This document shows positions 46,560-58,599 of a DNA stretch of 64,000 nucleotides, piece after piece (positions within the stretch are counted from its first letter, which is position 1; each line of letters opens with the position of its first letter). The stretch is from positions 154,006,875 to 154,070,874 of the forward strand of contig CP136062.1 of NCBI GenBank assembly GCA_032622095.1. Reading direction: 5' to 3'. Source of the DNA: Siphonodentalium dalli (Eukaryota; Mollusca; Scaphopoda; Gadilida; Siphonodentaliidae). A model generated the notes under the pieces. It searched no databases. It was given only the letters and a program-made list of their open reading frames with translations, and was not told where the DNA came from. The translations under genes and the position numbers were made by a program.

Positions 46560-47590
46560 GGCTTCGATCTGCCAACTTTGAGGCACACAAATGCTTATGC
46601 TCTCCCCTGACCCAATCATTGACTCTGACGGCGCCATTCTTGAAATCTTAAACCACACTATTAATACCTCTTTTTTTAGATTTCTTATATCTATTAAATT
46701 TTAAAGAAATTGTCAACAAACTAATAGTGTTTATCAATGTTGTTGTCCCCCCCTCCGCATTCCTACCCCATACGGTACCATTTGGTCATCTTTATCCACA
46801 CTTAGCCATACATGCAGGTTTGGTGGAAAACGGCGACAAAACATATTATGATATGCATGTTTTGGTGCCCGGCCTCCCTGTATTTAACCGACTCGAACGG
46901 TACTAGTCTTTAAAACACTTGATTTGATTCATCGTATCATTGAGCTGATTATATATAAATTTGACGAAAATCCGCCCCAAAAATACTTTTTATCAATTGG
47001 TACCACATTCCTGACTCGAACGGCATCAAGTTTGTGTTTTAAAAACAACGATTTGACTCATCGTAGCATGGATATGATAAAAATATAAATTTGATTGCAA
47101 TCGGCGACAAAATATTTTATCGATTTTGGGGCACCTCTCCCTTACCGCTCCTGACACGAACAACAAGACGTTGGCACCTTTAAACCACATCAGTTAACTC
47201 ATCATATCATGGCGACGATTAAATATAAATTTGGTGGAAATCAACGACAAAATATATTACCCTCTCCCTTCTCACTCCTGACTCCAACGGCAACTATTTG
47301 GCATCATTCTTTATATCACGTCATTATATTCCTCATACAATGTCGATAGTTGTGTATACATTTGGAGGAGATCGGCTATAAAAAGATTGATTGTGTTGCC
47401 CCTCTCCTTTTTCTGCCTCCGACTCCGATCGACAGCGTCACTTTAAAAATGTTTAACCTGGACCATTATATTCGTCGTAAAAAAATACTCCTGTTAGACC
47501 CCTTTGGTGCCATCAGGGTGGTCCCCTGTTAATTTCTATAGAAAACAGACAGACAGACATTCGCAAATATATATATATACAGAAGATGGG
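46560..47590 (+). repeat. Tandem array, ~130-bp units, copy 2
   Basis: Same family and same orientation as 24870-25990: TGACTCGAACGG, TTTAAACCACA..TTAGACTC, TCATATCATGG..ATGATT and AAATTTGGTGGAAATCGGCGACAAAAT recur in order (anchor words near 46936, 47065, 47206 and 47338, spacing ~130-140 bp). It ends at CAGACAGACAGACATTC near 47545 followed by a (TA)n stretch, like the element at 21.1-21.6 kb. Confidence 0.7.
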
Positions 47591-47976
47591 AGGGTTTGAT
47601 AGAGCTAATTTCGGGTTGAATCAAAGTTGAGTCTTTCTGGGGAACTAGCATTTATTTTCACAAAAGAAATATACGGACATTCCGGTATAGTTGGAAGCGG
47701 TCAACAACAAACAATCGGAACTCCGGTTGTAATATGTGAAACGTGACTGAATAGCGGAGTTCCGGAATATAAAGTAACATATCACAGTTTTACAAATTCT
47801 TATATACAAAGCATGCACATGTGTGAATTAACGACGAGGGATTCGATTAACAGATTTGCATTATAAAATATCCGATCAACACAGTGGCATTATTAATTAT
47901 TGAAAGTAAAGCTAAGAATATGTGCGATGAATGGTAATTAATGCATGAGCACATGCTTGGTCAAGTGCCACGTTGT
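47591..47976. other. No genes seen
   Basis: Spacer adjoining the 3' end of the minus-strand LINE; nothing recognised. Confidence 0.4.
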
Positions 47977-48152
47977 ATAAGATAAGATAAGATAAGATAA
48001 GTTTAATAGGCAAAACATCCTTATAAGGACAGTATGCAAACATATTAATATATAGTTGTACATTGAACAATACAATAAATGATATAATAATAGATGGTAA
48101 TATATAACCATTTAAGTACAGCTGAATGTGCATAGGGTCGTCTCGTCTTCAT
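47977..48152 (-). mobile_element. 3' UTR and TTATC tail of the minus-strand LINE
   Basis: Read on the minus strand, a ~150-bp UTR follows the stop and ends in about five TTATC units. The UTR is identical, by eye, to that of the copy at 63238-63400, which has only two to three tail units. Confidence 0.85.
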
Positions 48153-50399
48153 TTATTCATTGCTTATGAGGCGAAGCTCATCGCGTGCGGAAAATAATTT
48201 TCGGATTATATGACATATTGAAGTGCATGAATTTGAAATATTGTTGGATAGGATTTTGACAAGCTGTTCAGTTGGTGTCATGTTTTCAAAGTCTGGGAAC
48301 TGTGTCTTCATAAGAGTTATTAGTTCGAGCCGCGGTGTGCGGTAAGCACTACATTCCAAAAGAAAGTGTTTTTCATCTTCAATAGCATCATCGGAACAAA
48401 ATATACATAGTCTTTGTTCCAATGCCGTCGGTGGTTGGGTGTGGCGTCCCTTTTCAATAGCCAGTTTATGATTACTTATACGCAGTCTAGTAAAAACGAT
48501 TCTATTTTCTATTGATGGTGTGTGAAGAAGATAAGGTTCTATTTCGTACTTAAGTTTGAAAAGTCGGTATGTTCGTAATTTATTACTTCCCGTTTTTGAG
48601 CATTCATCAGTGAGACTCTGTCTGAAATATATATAATAATCTTCAATAAGATTTCTTTTGAATTGACTCAGAACTGGACCCGGATTGTTTAGGTCTGCAA
48701 TATTCCACCCCAGTGATTCTGCCGTTTTGAAGATTGATTTCTTAACCGATGCCACTTGTTGTTCCAACGCAGCATTACGGAGCAGATTACAGTCCGACCG
48801 TGAAATTATCTTAATTACATAAGATGAAAGTCTGCATGCCACGTCAATAAATAATGGATGGCTCCCTAACTCGGCGCGAACCGCGTTGTTCGAAGAAAAT
48901 CTGCCGACTCCGAGTAACCGCTTACAATATTTTATGTGTACCTTCTCACATGGAAGGCGGTCGTGATTTTTAGTGGTTATTTCCACACCCCATATTTCGC
49001 TACCATATAACAATATCGGCTTAATTAATCTATCGAAGAGTTTTACAGAAGTCACTAGTGGAATCGGTGCGTCGTTTGTACATGCGTTAAATAAATAATG
49101 CATTGCTTTGAGTCCTTTAGCACTCAATTCTTCCATTGCATGTGAGAATCTACCCGTATTACTAAATTTAATTCCAAGATAATTGTATTCATTAACAATT
49201 TCCAACTTTTGATTTCCAATGTGAAAGTCTGGTAAAGTTTTTGTTTTCCTACTTCTAAACACCACACATTTAGTTTTATCAGTGTTCACGGTGAGTTTAT
49301 TGTTCTCAGTGTATCTATTTAGTCTGTTTAGACAGCACTGTAGCCCACTTGGAGTATCAGAAAGTAAAACCAGGTCGTCAGCGAATAAAATGTGATTAAG
49401 TGTATCATTGCCTAAATGGACAGCCTCGCAAGGACTGTCAAACTCTTTTTTAATGTCGTCAATAAAGATTTTGAACAGGTTTGGGGACAATATGCATCCC
49501 TGCCTAACACCTATCGTGGATAAGCATGGAGGCCCCAACCCTTTGTTTGTTTTGGTGATATAGTAGCTATTGTCATATAGTGACTGTATTATCCGAAGTA
49601 TGAGTCCCTTAATGCCCGCGCATTTTAATTTTTTAAAAAGTAATTGTCTGTTTACTGTATCGAACGCTTTTCTGAAATCTATGAATGCAGCATATAGGGG
49701 CTTTCCCAATCGTTTGTATTTTTGAATGGCCGCGTGCAGAACAAATGCTCCATCAATGGTGCTCTTCCCTTTCGAAAAACCAAATTGGTTTTCGCTGATA
49801 ATATTGTTTACATGTAAGAAATCGATTAACCGACGATTAATTATTTTGTTAAACAATTTACCGACCGCCGATGATATTGCTATTGCCCTGTAGTTATTGG
49901 GATCACTTTTGTCTCCTTTTTTGTGAATTAAAGTGAGGGTAGATTCGCTCCAATCACTCGGATAATGTCCTGTCTCCAGAATTAAGTTAAACAATTTTAC
50001 AATTTCATCAATTATCAATGGAACGAGTGACTTCAGCAATTCGTTCGAAATTTGGTCGGGTCCAATCGCCTTTCCGTTTTTTAGTTCTCTTGTAGCGCCA
50101 AGAACTTCCTCTGTCGTGATATCATCATTATTGATAGCTTGATTACAAGTTTGATATGTGTCCGAAGATAATCCACAATCTGGATTATCAGGTTTCGGAC
50201 AATAAAGCTCAGTGAAAAAATCAACTGATCGATCAGCATCAAGTTCATTTTGTGAGAGCGGTCTCTGCCGCATTTTTGTTATGATTTCCCAATATTGTTT
50301 TGGGTTGGTTGTTTCTAAAGTATCTAGTTTACAATATATATCTGCGTAGAATGCTCGTCGTTTAGCCTTCAGCGCCTTTTTGTACGCTTTTCGTTTCAC
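48153..50399 (-). CDS. LINE reverse transcriptase, 5'-truncated but open
   Basis: A 748-residue minus-strand frame. The reverse transcriptase runs from about residue 105 to 390: KAIGPDQISNELLK, STLTLIHKKGDKSDPNNYRAI, QFGFSKGKST, motif A AAFIDFRKAFD (~237), motif B VRQGCILSP (~300) and motif C FADD (~336). After the thumb is a C-terminal CCHC-like cluster, CIFC..EDEKH..LEC (~660). The endonuclease domain is missing: the frame opens in the basic linker (KAYKKALKAKRRAFY), and no upstream frame resumes it, so the copy is 5'-truncated near 50400. It starts at a GTG with no ATG in the linker. A 442-residue stretch is repeated with only two differences at 61912-63237, so the family moved recently. 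Confidence 0.9.
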   Translation of the reverse strand: MKRKAYKKALKAKRRAFYADIYCKLDTLETTNPKQYWEIITKMRQRPLSQNELDADRSVDFFTELYCPKPDNPDCGLSSDTYQTCNQAINNDDITTEEVLGATRELKNGKAIGPDQISNELLKSLVPLIIDEIVKLFNLILETGHYPSDWSESTLTLIHKKGDKSDPNNYRAIAISSAVGKLFNKIINRRLIDFLHVNNIISENQFGFSKGKSTIDGAFVLHAAIQKYKRLGKPLYAAFIDFRKAFDTVNRQLLFKKLKCAGIKGLILRIIQSLYDNSYYITKTNKGLGPPCLSTIGVRQGCILSPNLFKIFIDDIKKEFDSPCEAVHLGNDTLNHILFADDLVLLSDTPSGLQCCLNRLNRYTENNKLTVNTDKTKCVVFRSRKTKTLPDFHIGNQKLEIVNEYNYLGIKFSNTGRFSHAMEELSAKGLKAMHYLFNACTNDAPIPLVTSVKLFDRLIKPILLYGSEIWGVEITTKNHDRLPCEKVHIKYCKRLLGVGRFSSNNAVRAELGSHPLFIDVACRLSSYVIKIISRSDCNLLRNAALEQQVASVKKSIFKTAESLGWNIADLNNPGPVLSQFKRNLIEDYYIYFRQSLTDECSKTGSNKLRTYRLFKLKYEIEPYLLHTPSIENRIVFTRLRISNHKLAIEKGRHTQPPTALEQRLCIFCSDDAIEDEKHFLLECSAYRTPRLELITLMKTQFPDFENMTPTEQLVKILSNNISNSCTSICHIIRKLFSARDELRLISNE

Positions 50400-50779
50400 A
50401 TGGTATCGCGTATATGAAAAGCCAGATGATTAATAATACAAAGAAAAGGTCGGAATTGTGAGAAAGCGTAATCTAACAAAGAAACGAACTTAACGCGAAT
50501 ACTATAGAAACGAACCTCTGATACAGTCAAATCAATGTAGATAAACAATGAAATAATTGTCCAAAAATTAGCACTCTGACAAGGGTACAATTTTTCTATA
50601 CCTTCATTAACTGCTTCGGTAAAAAAAATATAGATATTAAAAATTGTTGCCTAAATTTCAGTCACATTCCGAACCGATTGATATACTAGTGGCTTATTCG
50701 AGCTTGAGTTGGACAGACATCACCATTTGAACTGGTTGTATATATAGAGACACACGTTGCCATGCTGCTTTGTCGATTG
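50400..50779. other. Flank of the truncated LINE; no genes seen
   Basis: No endonuclease domain or other coding match. No convincing target-site duplication could be matched to the sequence beyond the TTATC tail. Confidence 0.4.
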
Positions 50780-50839
50780 CTCGTGAGTCCGATAGCTCAG
50801 CAAAATCATCCAGGAGACTTGAGCAATCGGACTCGCGAG
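50780..50839. repeat. Imperfect 20-bp inverted repeat
   Basis: CTCGTGAGTCCGATAGCTCA and TGAGCAATCGGACTCGCGAG are inverted copies with two or three mismatches around a 20-base loop. A further GATTGCTCAA word follows near 50865. It is close to the minisatellite, with no evident function. Confidence 0.6.
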
Positions 50840-50950
50840 TAATATATAGTGCTAATCTCGATTGCTCAAATGTGCGGTGGCCTTTAAGAGGAACATCTAA
50901 TTGCATGTGACACTCTACGGTATCGGAGTAAACCGCAACAACGCGCACGA

Positions 50951-52135
50951 TTTTACCCGCGTCGCGGTTTACAGCTACTGGCGTCGCGTTTACAGCTGCC
51001 TGCGTCGTGATTTACAGCTACAGTCGTCGCGTTTACAGCTGCCCGCGTTGTGGTTTACAGCTGCCCCCGTCGAGATTTACAGCTACAGTCGTCGCGATTA
51101 CAGCTGCCCGCGTCGCGGTTTACAGCTACTGTTGTCGCGTTTACAGCTGCCCGCATTGTGGTTTACAGCTGCCCCGTCGCGATCTACAGCTACAGTCGTC
51201 GCGATTACAGCTGCCTGCGTCGCGGTTTACAGCTACTGGCGTCGCGTTTACAGCTGCCCGCGTTGTGGTTTACAGCTGCCCCTGTCGAGATTTACAGCTA
51301 CAGTCGTCCCGATTACAGCTGCCCGCGTCGCGGTTTACAGCTACTGGCGTCTCGGTTACAGCTGCCCCCGTCGCGATTTACAGCTACACGCGTCGCGTTT
51401 ACAGCTGCCCGCATCGCGGTTTACAGCTACTGGCGTCGCGTTTACAGATGCCGCGTTGTGGTTTACAGCTGCCCCCGTCGCGATTTACAGCTACATGCGT
51501 CGCGTTTACAGCTGCCCGCGTTGTGGTTTACAGCTGCCCCCGTTTCGATTTACAGCTACAGTCGTCGCGATTACAGCTGCCTGCGTCGCGGTTTACAGCT
51601 ACTTGCGTCGCGTTTACAGCTGCCCGCGTTGTGGTTTACAGCTGCCCTGTCGATATTTACAGCCACAGTCGTCCCGATTACAGCTGCCCGCGTCGCGGTT
51701 TACAGCTACTGGCGTCTCGGTTACAGCAGCCCCCGTCGCAATTTACAGCTACATGCGTCGCGTTTAGAGCTGCCCGCATCGCGGTTTACAGCTACTGGCG
51801 TCGCGTTTACAGCTGCCCGCGTTGTGGTTTACAGCTGCCCCCGTCGCGATTTACAGCTACATGCGTCGCGTTTACAGCTGCCCGCGTTGTGGCTTACAGC
51901 TGCCCCCGTCGAGATTTACAGCTACAGGCGTCGCGTTTACAGCTGCCCGCGTTGCGGTATACAGATGCAGGCGTCGTGTTTACAGCTACCCGCGTCGCGG
52001 TTTGCAGCTGCCCCGTCGCGATGTACAGCTACATGCGTCGCGTTTACAGCTGCCCGCGTTTCGGTATACATATGCAGGCTTCGTGTTTACAGCTGCCCGC
52101 GTCGCGGTTTACAGCTGCCCGCATTCCGCTTTACT
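50951..52135 (+). repeat. GC-rich 21-22-bp minisatellite, about 54 units
   Basis: Units are variants of TTTACAGCTGCCCGCGTCGCGG and TTTACAGCTACTGGCGTCGCG. They occur in recurring order (for example GGCGTCGCG, CCCGCGTTGTGG, CCCCCGTCGAGA, CAGTCGTCGCGA, CCCGCGTCGCGG), which suggests a higher-order repeat of about five units (~107 bp). All three forward frames stay open, giving overlapping frames of 288, 365 and 393 codons with YSCPRRGLQL-like peptides. Openness in every frame is the mark of a stop-free repeat, not of a gene. Many units contain the palindromic E-box CAGCTG. Confidence 0.9.
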
Positions 52136-54189
52136 TTGTCGCTGTAGGACACGTTTGGAAAGATGTCTTTATTCGAGTTACTGGATAAGGGGTTAATTAT
52201 TAGTATAAAACACCTCAATGGATTATTGTGCCATATAAATATTCCCATATTTTTCAACAACTTCTCGAGTAGTGAAAGATTTGCTTAATGAAACTCAAAT
52301 TTACCCCCACATTCCGAATGCGATTGTGTTTTTCTCGGGAACTGATTTCTAAATGTTCTCTAAACTACTGTCACAGTATAAATAAGCATGCCCATGACAA
52401 ATACGTCTTCCGTTGGTTGGTATAACTTCTAATTTGATTACTTTAACTAGATCAGCCCTGATATGGACACTCTAATTGCAATAGCCGCGATCGAGGTGCG
52501 GTTTACTGACACCCGCAGGCCGGTTTACAGCACAATTTTTATAATGGAACCTAAAGATAATTTTGAAGTCAATATATTTTTGTCTGACGGATTCAGTCAA
52601 CGATAATTTTAAATTAACCAGCTAGTACCATCACAAAATGATGGGTGAGGTTGGAAACAAAATGGTTTATTCTGATAATAAATATGACTAAAGTGCAGTT
52701 TGTGTTCTGAGAAGCCCTTTAGAAAGCATGCACATGTAATGAAATAGGTAATTGGTAATATATTTACAAGGGTTCCCGACAGTTGTTAAAAACGATTGAA
52801 TATTTTACGTCGATATCACAGAATGATACGGGTGGCGTGTCGGGACTGCTGAACGGAGTACTTAAACTAATAAACATGTAGTGAACGTATTGATTTTACT
52901 AAATCCTTTATCACCGTTTTCATCATATGAGATTCAAATAACTCTCCGGTGTTAACAAAACAATGCATAGCAGTTATAATTGAAATTAATGGGCTGGGTG
53001 TGACAGCCCTCGTAAATGTTCAAAATGGTGTATGGTAACTAACTAGTTTCAATCCAAGTTATCAATATTGGTAAATTAGTCCAGGAACATTAGACCAAAA
53101 AGTAAGGAAATAAATACCACTCAAGAGTTTTTTTGGTCTGCTGATGGATGCGACATAACATCATGGACACTATACTAAAATTCTCCGAACATCAGAATTG
53201 ATCACTTTGAGTTATGTGACATTTTTTGTATCCACGCGATTACACAAAAATTAAGCACAAAGTAGCGAAGACTCGTGGAATATAAGCTTCTTTGTTGTGT
53301 AGTTACATATATGTTATTGAATGATGTTAAGTATATATATGTTGTTATATAGACCTGAAGCAGAATTTTTTTGAATATCAGATGAAAAAAATCATTTAAA
53401 ATTTTATTTTTCACACTGTATTTCCAAATAATCCAGTCTTCAAAGACTTGCGTTACATTCAGTAAACGTCTTTTCAGCCTTTGTTTAGTTTTAAAAACTA
53501 CTTTGGTCTTGTTGGCAGACATCGATATACTATATAACATAGTTGGTTCAATATTTGTACCCAGGATCTCCAAAGATTTATTATAAGTCGTCTAGCTATT
53601 AGGCTCTTTGTGGAATATGGGACCAGCTTCTGTTTGATAGTTATTCGGGAGTACTTTGTTTTAGGAATTCATTTTTTGTCCGGTCCATTTTTTTCTATAA
53701 AATGGGTCGAAGTCCTATTTTAAAGGCCTGAACCCAATTTTGGGGTTCATCCCTATTTTCTGACATTTTGGGCCCTAATTGAAACTTACTTTGATATATA
53801 TACATGGTAACCACTGCAATCATTTATATTATTTTCTATGATATTCTAAGATGGGATTGCCTAACAATTTCAGAATGGTACCGAATTTAAGATACATGTT
53901 CCCGTGTCAGATTTTTATAGTGTGCCTGCGTGGTTTAATCATCAATAGATATCCACACAGTAGTGAACGTATAGACCCCCATATTTATCAAAGAAAAAGA
54001 GATACTAAAATATATTTCTCCCGAGGATAGTGAAGGTGGCGCTCATATCTCGCTGCACGTCTTCCTTCCATCGCTTGAATGCGAACTGGAAGCTCACAAT
54101 GTAATACTGACTCATAAACTAATTACTTATGCGCGTGTATGACAAGTGCTTTCTCTCTCCAAAAGGAGTGTGGATGAACTTAAAAATAC
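52136..54189. other. No genes seen
   Basis: An isolated GGTTTACAGC-like remnant of the minisatellite lies near 52499-52540. The minus-strand frame 53202-53573 (123 codons) is lysine- and isoleucine-rich AT-driven sequence with no family resemblance. Confidence 0.4.
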
Positions 54190-54193
54190 ATAA
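54190..54193 (+). other. 4-bp target-site duplication (left), ATAA
   Basis: ATAA flanks the TG-start of the LTR and recurs at 55326-55329 directly after its CA end. Confidence 0.65.
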
Positions 54194-55325
54194 TGTGGTA
54201 GGCACCGGGGTGGGTCTTTAGTGAACCATCAGTCGCTATATCACAAAACATTTATTGGGCTCTGAGTCTTGATCTGGCAGGGTCTATAGATAACTGAGCC
54301 TACCTTTAAAAGTCTTCATCGTGCATTTATTAGATACTCATGCTAAACGGAACAGTGAACACAATCCAACATCACAGGACGACATCACACACATCTATAC
54401 AGGTAGCTAGACATCCAACAACATCAAACATCAGGCATCAGACATCAATCGAGACAGAGACGAAGATGAGTGAAGATAAGTGACGAAGAGACCCTGGCGA
54501 ACAAATACATGGGTAGTAGTTGCTGCCTAAATACATATCCAGAATGGATATGAATAAATATGTGAAATGTGATTGTGTCTTTAAACCAACTTCCCTATTA
54601 TCGATATAAACAACTATTTTGACACAATCCAAACTGTGACGAACAGTTAGAAATAAAACCTACATGCTAGTATAAAAGGGAGATTATGAACGCAGCGTGC
54701 GATTTCCACATCCCTACATTATTGGGCAAATATATATTGCAAATGTGACATACTCTGAACTTCCAAAAACGAAGACAATAATATTAAAAACATGATATAA
54801 TAATGGGTAAAAACATATAACAAATATCACATACCATATCGGAGAAACATAGGTCAAGATGTCATAACGTAGTATTTGACTACGTATTACATTCTTCGAG
54901 CATGAATAAATTAGGATAACACTGAGAGTGTAATACGATATAGCGATGTGTACACTTTGGTGACGAAATACGGAATGAGAAAGCGCGGTAAATAAGCTTA
55001 CCTGTGATTGGCTAAGACACCTTAGTGTCCGACAGTTAGGTCTCAGATTGGGCGCTAAATAAAAGGTAGAGAATAGAGTGAATGAGGTATTGGGCGAAAG
55101 TAGAAATACGAAATAGCAAGATGCAGAACAGGAATGCAACTGGGAACGGGAAATGTATAGAACGGAATAGCGCGGAATGGAATGAACCAAGTACGCGGAA
55201 TGAAATGATTGCGATGCGGCTATAAAATGTATATTAGTGATATGGTTTAATAACTTAGTTAGTATTTGTGTGTAGCATGCAATAAAGGCATATACTGATT
55301 TGGTATATAACATAGCACTGTCACA
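54194..55325. mobile_element. Solo LTR, copy 2 (1132 bp, uninterrupted)
   Basis: Begins TGTGGTAG, ends CTGTCACA, flanked by ATAA. It is collinear with 4620-6588 apart from the insertion in that copy, with high similarity by eye. A TATA box (TATAAAAGG near 54672), an inverted CCAAT box near 55006 and AATAAA near 55281 are conserved. The minus-strand frame of 221 codons across 54714-55379 is hydrophobic and AT-driven, is broken in the other copy, and is not regarded as a gene. No internal retrotransposon region is attached. Confidence 0.75.
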
Positions 55326-55329
55326 ATAA

Positions 55330-57482
55330 CAAAACAGGTAGGTTTGAAAGACGCCAATGCGATCGACACACAACTTCAACGTATATTTGTATAAACTAAA
55401 TCTGCCCTAAAACACAGACACAATATCAATCTAGGATACACTGAGTCAGTGCACACAATTATCAAAACTCGACTAGTCTCTCTACCTACACACACACACA
55501 ATAGGTGTCGCAACACAGAAATAGTTGAACTCCCCTCAATGATGTTCAAGTACAACCGGAGGAGGGGCTTGGCAACTGACACCAGATATATAACAACTAT
55601 CAACGGAGAAATATGAACAATGTAATCGGATATTCAAAATTGATTAACACTTGTCCTTGTTGCTGTGACATCTTAAGTTTGCCACTGGTACTTATAAATG
55701 TGTTTGAGTCACACTCGACATTACACACACCAATTTCTTGCACAAACTATCGCTGCGAGAATTCCGAACCAAAGCACCATGCTGCTTCTTAATCTGGCCA
55801 ACATATTGCTCTTGCGTTACCAATGACATAGTCTTCGGCACCGATAAGATTTTACTTAAAATATCAACATGATACATTGTCACTCATACAACAAACGTGG
55901 TATGATTTCAAATCCTTAAAATTTACAATAAAAATTTAGTTTCAATAGTTGCAAACTATTCAACAAAAACCAAGAACCTTGGCTCGATTGATTAATTTGC
56001 AGGTATGCATGATTGTATCAGCTGCTAGTTTTTACAACATTTGCTACCTTGAAAAGTTGCAGTTCACAGTAAGCAACTGCACAAAATATTTTGAAATTTA
56101 AGTATATATCAATGTTTCATTCTCGAATCCGGAAAAAGATTTACCCCCAAATATTTAATGTTCGTTTTGGTAACATCAAAACTGTACACTGTAGTTACGA
56201 TAGTGTGGTATTGTCTGAATTGTTATACAAATCGACAGTTAGGATTCAGCGTTATCCATAGAGGAAAGGCACAGCAATGGTATGGGTTTATAAAGACACC
56301 ATGGTCCCCACCACACTCCACATAGAAAGCGACCAACCATTCATGTGTGACTGAAAAACGCACAATATAGTAGATGTCTTTTCCAGGTTCATCACTTTAT
56401 TGTTTATTATTTATAATAGGGTCATATTATATGCGTTATATTTGAGCCTGGACAGTTCCGCAATTCATATGATACTTTTATGGACACTTTACTACCACGT
56501 TAGATCCTGGGAACCAGTGATAGTGGTGAATACAGCAAACAGTTGTGTGTTTTAGACAACATAAACACCGAATATGCAGTTGGTATGAACTTTGATGTGA
56601 AGTATAATGTCTTCTGGTACAGCAAGTCAGGCCGATACAGGCGAATACTTTAAAGTGATGTGGAAATTCGCCCACGTTAGCATACACAAGTTTTGCTTTG
56701 TGGATAACTGGACTTCAAAGTTGCACAACCAATCGCCCTGAATCAGACATTGAGGTTAATCTTTCCTGCTAGCTATCAAACCCACGACGGTTGCAGAAGC
56801 AGACGAAAGTTTTCATTATCGCCACAATTACTTTGGTTCTCTGAATAATTCATGCCAGTTTTCCAGTTTCTTATTGGGGCGCGGTGTCTCCTTTTGCTGT
56901 GGTGAAATAGGTTGTGGTGCCTTCAAGTTATGAAAGGAATAACATGGATTATCCTAGAGTAATTGCGTAAACCAGCTTGTGATATAGATAGATCGAAATG
57001 CTAGCATCTCGCTCTATCTGGTTTACATACGAGCAAACTTGGACTACACAATGTACAGCTGATATCTAAGTTGTCATGGTTATAACAACAGCAACTGTCA
57101 GTAAGGTATGAAAAGCAAGTTATGAGAGATGCGTAGTGTATTAACACATCAACTACTCACTTCAAATTATCAAAATTGGAAGTAACGTTTTAGGCTCCTG
57201 ATACTGAAATCAATGACCTTCGTAAATTGTGAAATTTCAGGTTAAAAAATTGGGCAAAATAGGGTACTTGTGGCATTAGAATATGGGCCTGTATTCGGCT
57301 CCAAGTGATGTCAAGGATCATCCCTGAACATCGTACTATGGCAATGCGGCTGGAAACAACATTCCCAACAAGCGAAATAAATCTCATACGGCGTCCCTAA
57401 ATCCTTTCTGTGGATTTTCTTTCCAGACTCGTGTGTCTGCCACCAACTAGTGCAGACACATGTTAACATTAATTTACTGGCC
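55330..57482. other. No genes seen
   Basis: No coding region was recognised. A short (CA)n run lies near 55489-55500. Frames at 55376-55883 and 56478-56687 resemble nothing. Confidence 0.4.
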
Positions 57483-58085
57483 GCTTGAAAACGGATTCGG
57501 GATTTTTGGAATGAAAGTATGGGTCTATGTGGCCAACACTCAATCCGCTTGTAATCAAGTCACATTTAAATATAATAACATCTGGCTGCAAAGGTGAATG
57601 GTCAAGTTTATATAGAAAGGGTAAGGCACCTATACTGCTTATGTACATTTTTCAAAGACACCAAATGCATTACCATTGAGAACAGCTATAGGGGCTCAGA
57701 TTTTCAGCAATGTAATAGAATATCAGTTTTTAACCCACTCGTTGTCTGTCGGTTTACCAACATGTCTTGATTCAAGTTAAGTAACGTGTGATTGTAGAGT
57801 TCTAAACTGTTGAACAGATTAGGGTTTTTTGGAATGAAAGTGTGGGTTTCAATCCGATTGTAGCAAAATCACATTTAAATGTCATAAACATCGGCTGCAA
57901 ATGTGAGTGTTCAAATTTATATGGATGGGGTTTTGGCACGTACATACTGCTTATGTATAGTTTTGCCAAGAGACCGAATGTATGACAATTGTGTACAAGG
58001 GCTCAGCTTTTCGTCAGTATGATAGCATATGAGTGTTTTACCCCATTCGTTGTCTGTTGGGTTTACCAGCATGTCTTGAATTCAA
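57483..58085 (+). repeat. Diverged tandem duplication, ~300-bp units
   Basis: Two units match in order: TTTTTGGAATGAAAGT, TCACATTTAAAT, TCGGCTGCAAA(T/G)GTGA, CTTATGTA, GGGGCTCAG / AGGGCTCAG, CGTTGTCTGT and TTTACCARCATGTCTTGA. The first unit begins near 57483 and the second near 57800. Similarity is moderate, so the duplication is old. Confidence 0.7.
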
Positions 58086-58228
58086 TTTGCAAATATATCA
58101 CGAAACTCGCCCGATAGCAGTTGCCCCGTCGTTCCTAGACATAAGGCACCGACTGTTGATTTCTCATAATTGTATGTGAAGTAAAACAACTGGCAGTTCA
58201 ATTTAGATTCGGCATTGTTCAACAACAC

Positions 58229-58258
58229 GCTTCGCGCCCATCTACTCACTTTATTTTA
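58229..58258 (+). repeat. Short copy of a LINE-like 3' terminus
   Basis: CGCTTCGCGCCCATCTACTC followed by ACTTTATTTTA repeats the word near 20648. It abuts the MITE at 58259, replacing the MITE's terminal bases and left TTAA. Confidence 0.4.
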
Positions 58259-58599
58259 TACTCAATCCGATTAAACATACCCATCAACGCTCAGAGTGAT
58301 CAGATATTGATTTTTAAGTTTGTTATTTCAATTGTTTGTGGCTCAGAAACAACCGTCATACGGACGGTCTCGGTCAAAATTGCGGATGAAGATGGATAAC
58401 TCTAAAAACAAGTAGTAATACGACAAAATTTCGTGAATACTCAAGTGATAATACGGCGATATTTCGTTGAACAAAATGTTGATAAATAACACGTTTTGGG
58501 AAATTTGATACCATAGTTGACAGTGGTTAGCATTATTTTGTTGCAATTAATCGACGATTTCTTGATGATATGGGAATCCTCTGATCGGATTGAGTACCT
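58259..58599. mobile_element. TTAA MITE relative, left end damaged
   Basis: The right end reads CGGATTGAGTACCT followed by TTAA (58600-58603). The left end starts at TACTCAATCCG, so the first AGG and the left TTAA are lost next to the LINE-like terminus. Internal words such as CCATCAACGCTCAGAG, AGATATTGATTTTT and GATGGATAACTCTA match the MITE at 17112-17580. Confidence 0.65.

Noticed and set aside
51007-52188. A 393-codon open frame with overlapping 365- and 288-codon frames
   Set aside because: All three frames are open because the 21-22-bp unit lacks stops; the peptides are simple repeats. It is a minisatellite.
53202-53573. A 123-codon minus-strand frame
   Set aside because: Composition follows AT-rich DNA; no motif or family resemblance.
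54714-55379. A 221-codon minus-strand open frame
   Set aside because: Lies inside a solo LTR, is hydrophobic AT-driven sequence, and is broken in the other LTR copy (6118-6381 is all that remains open).
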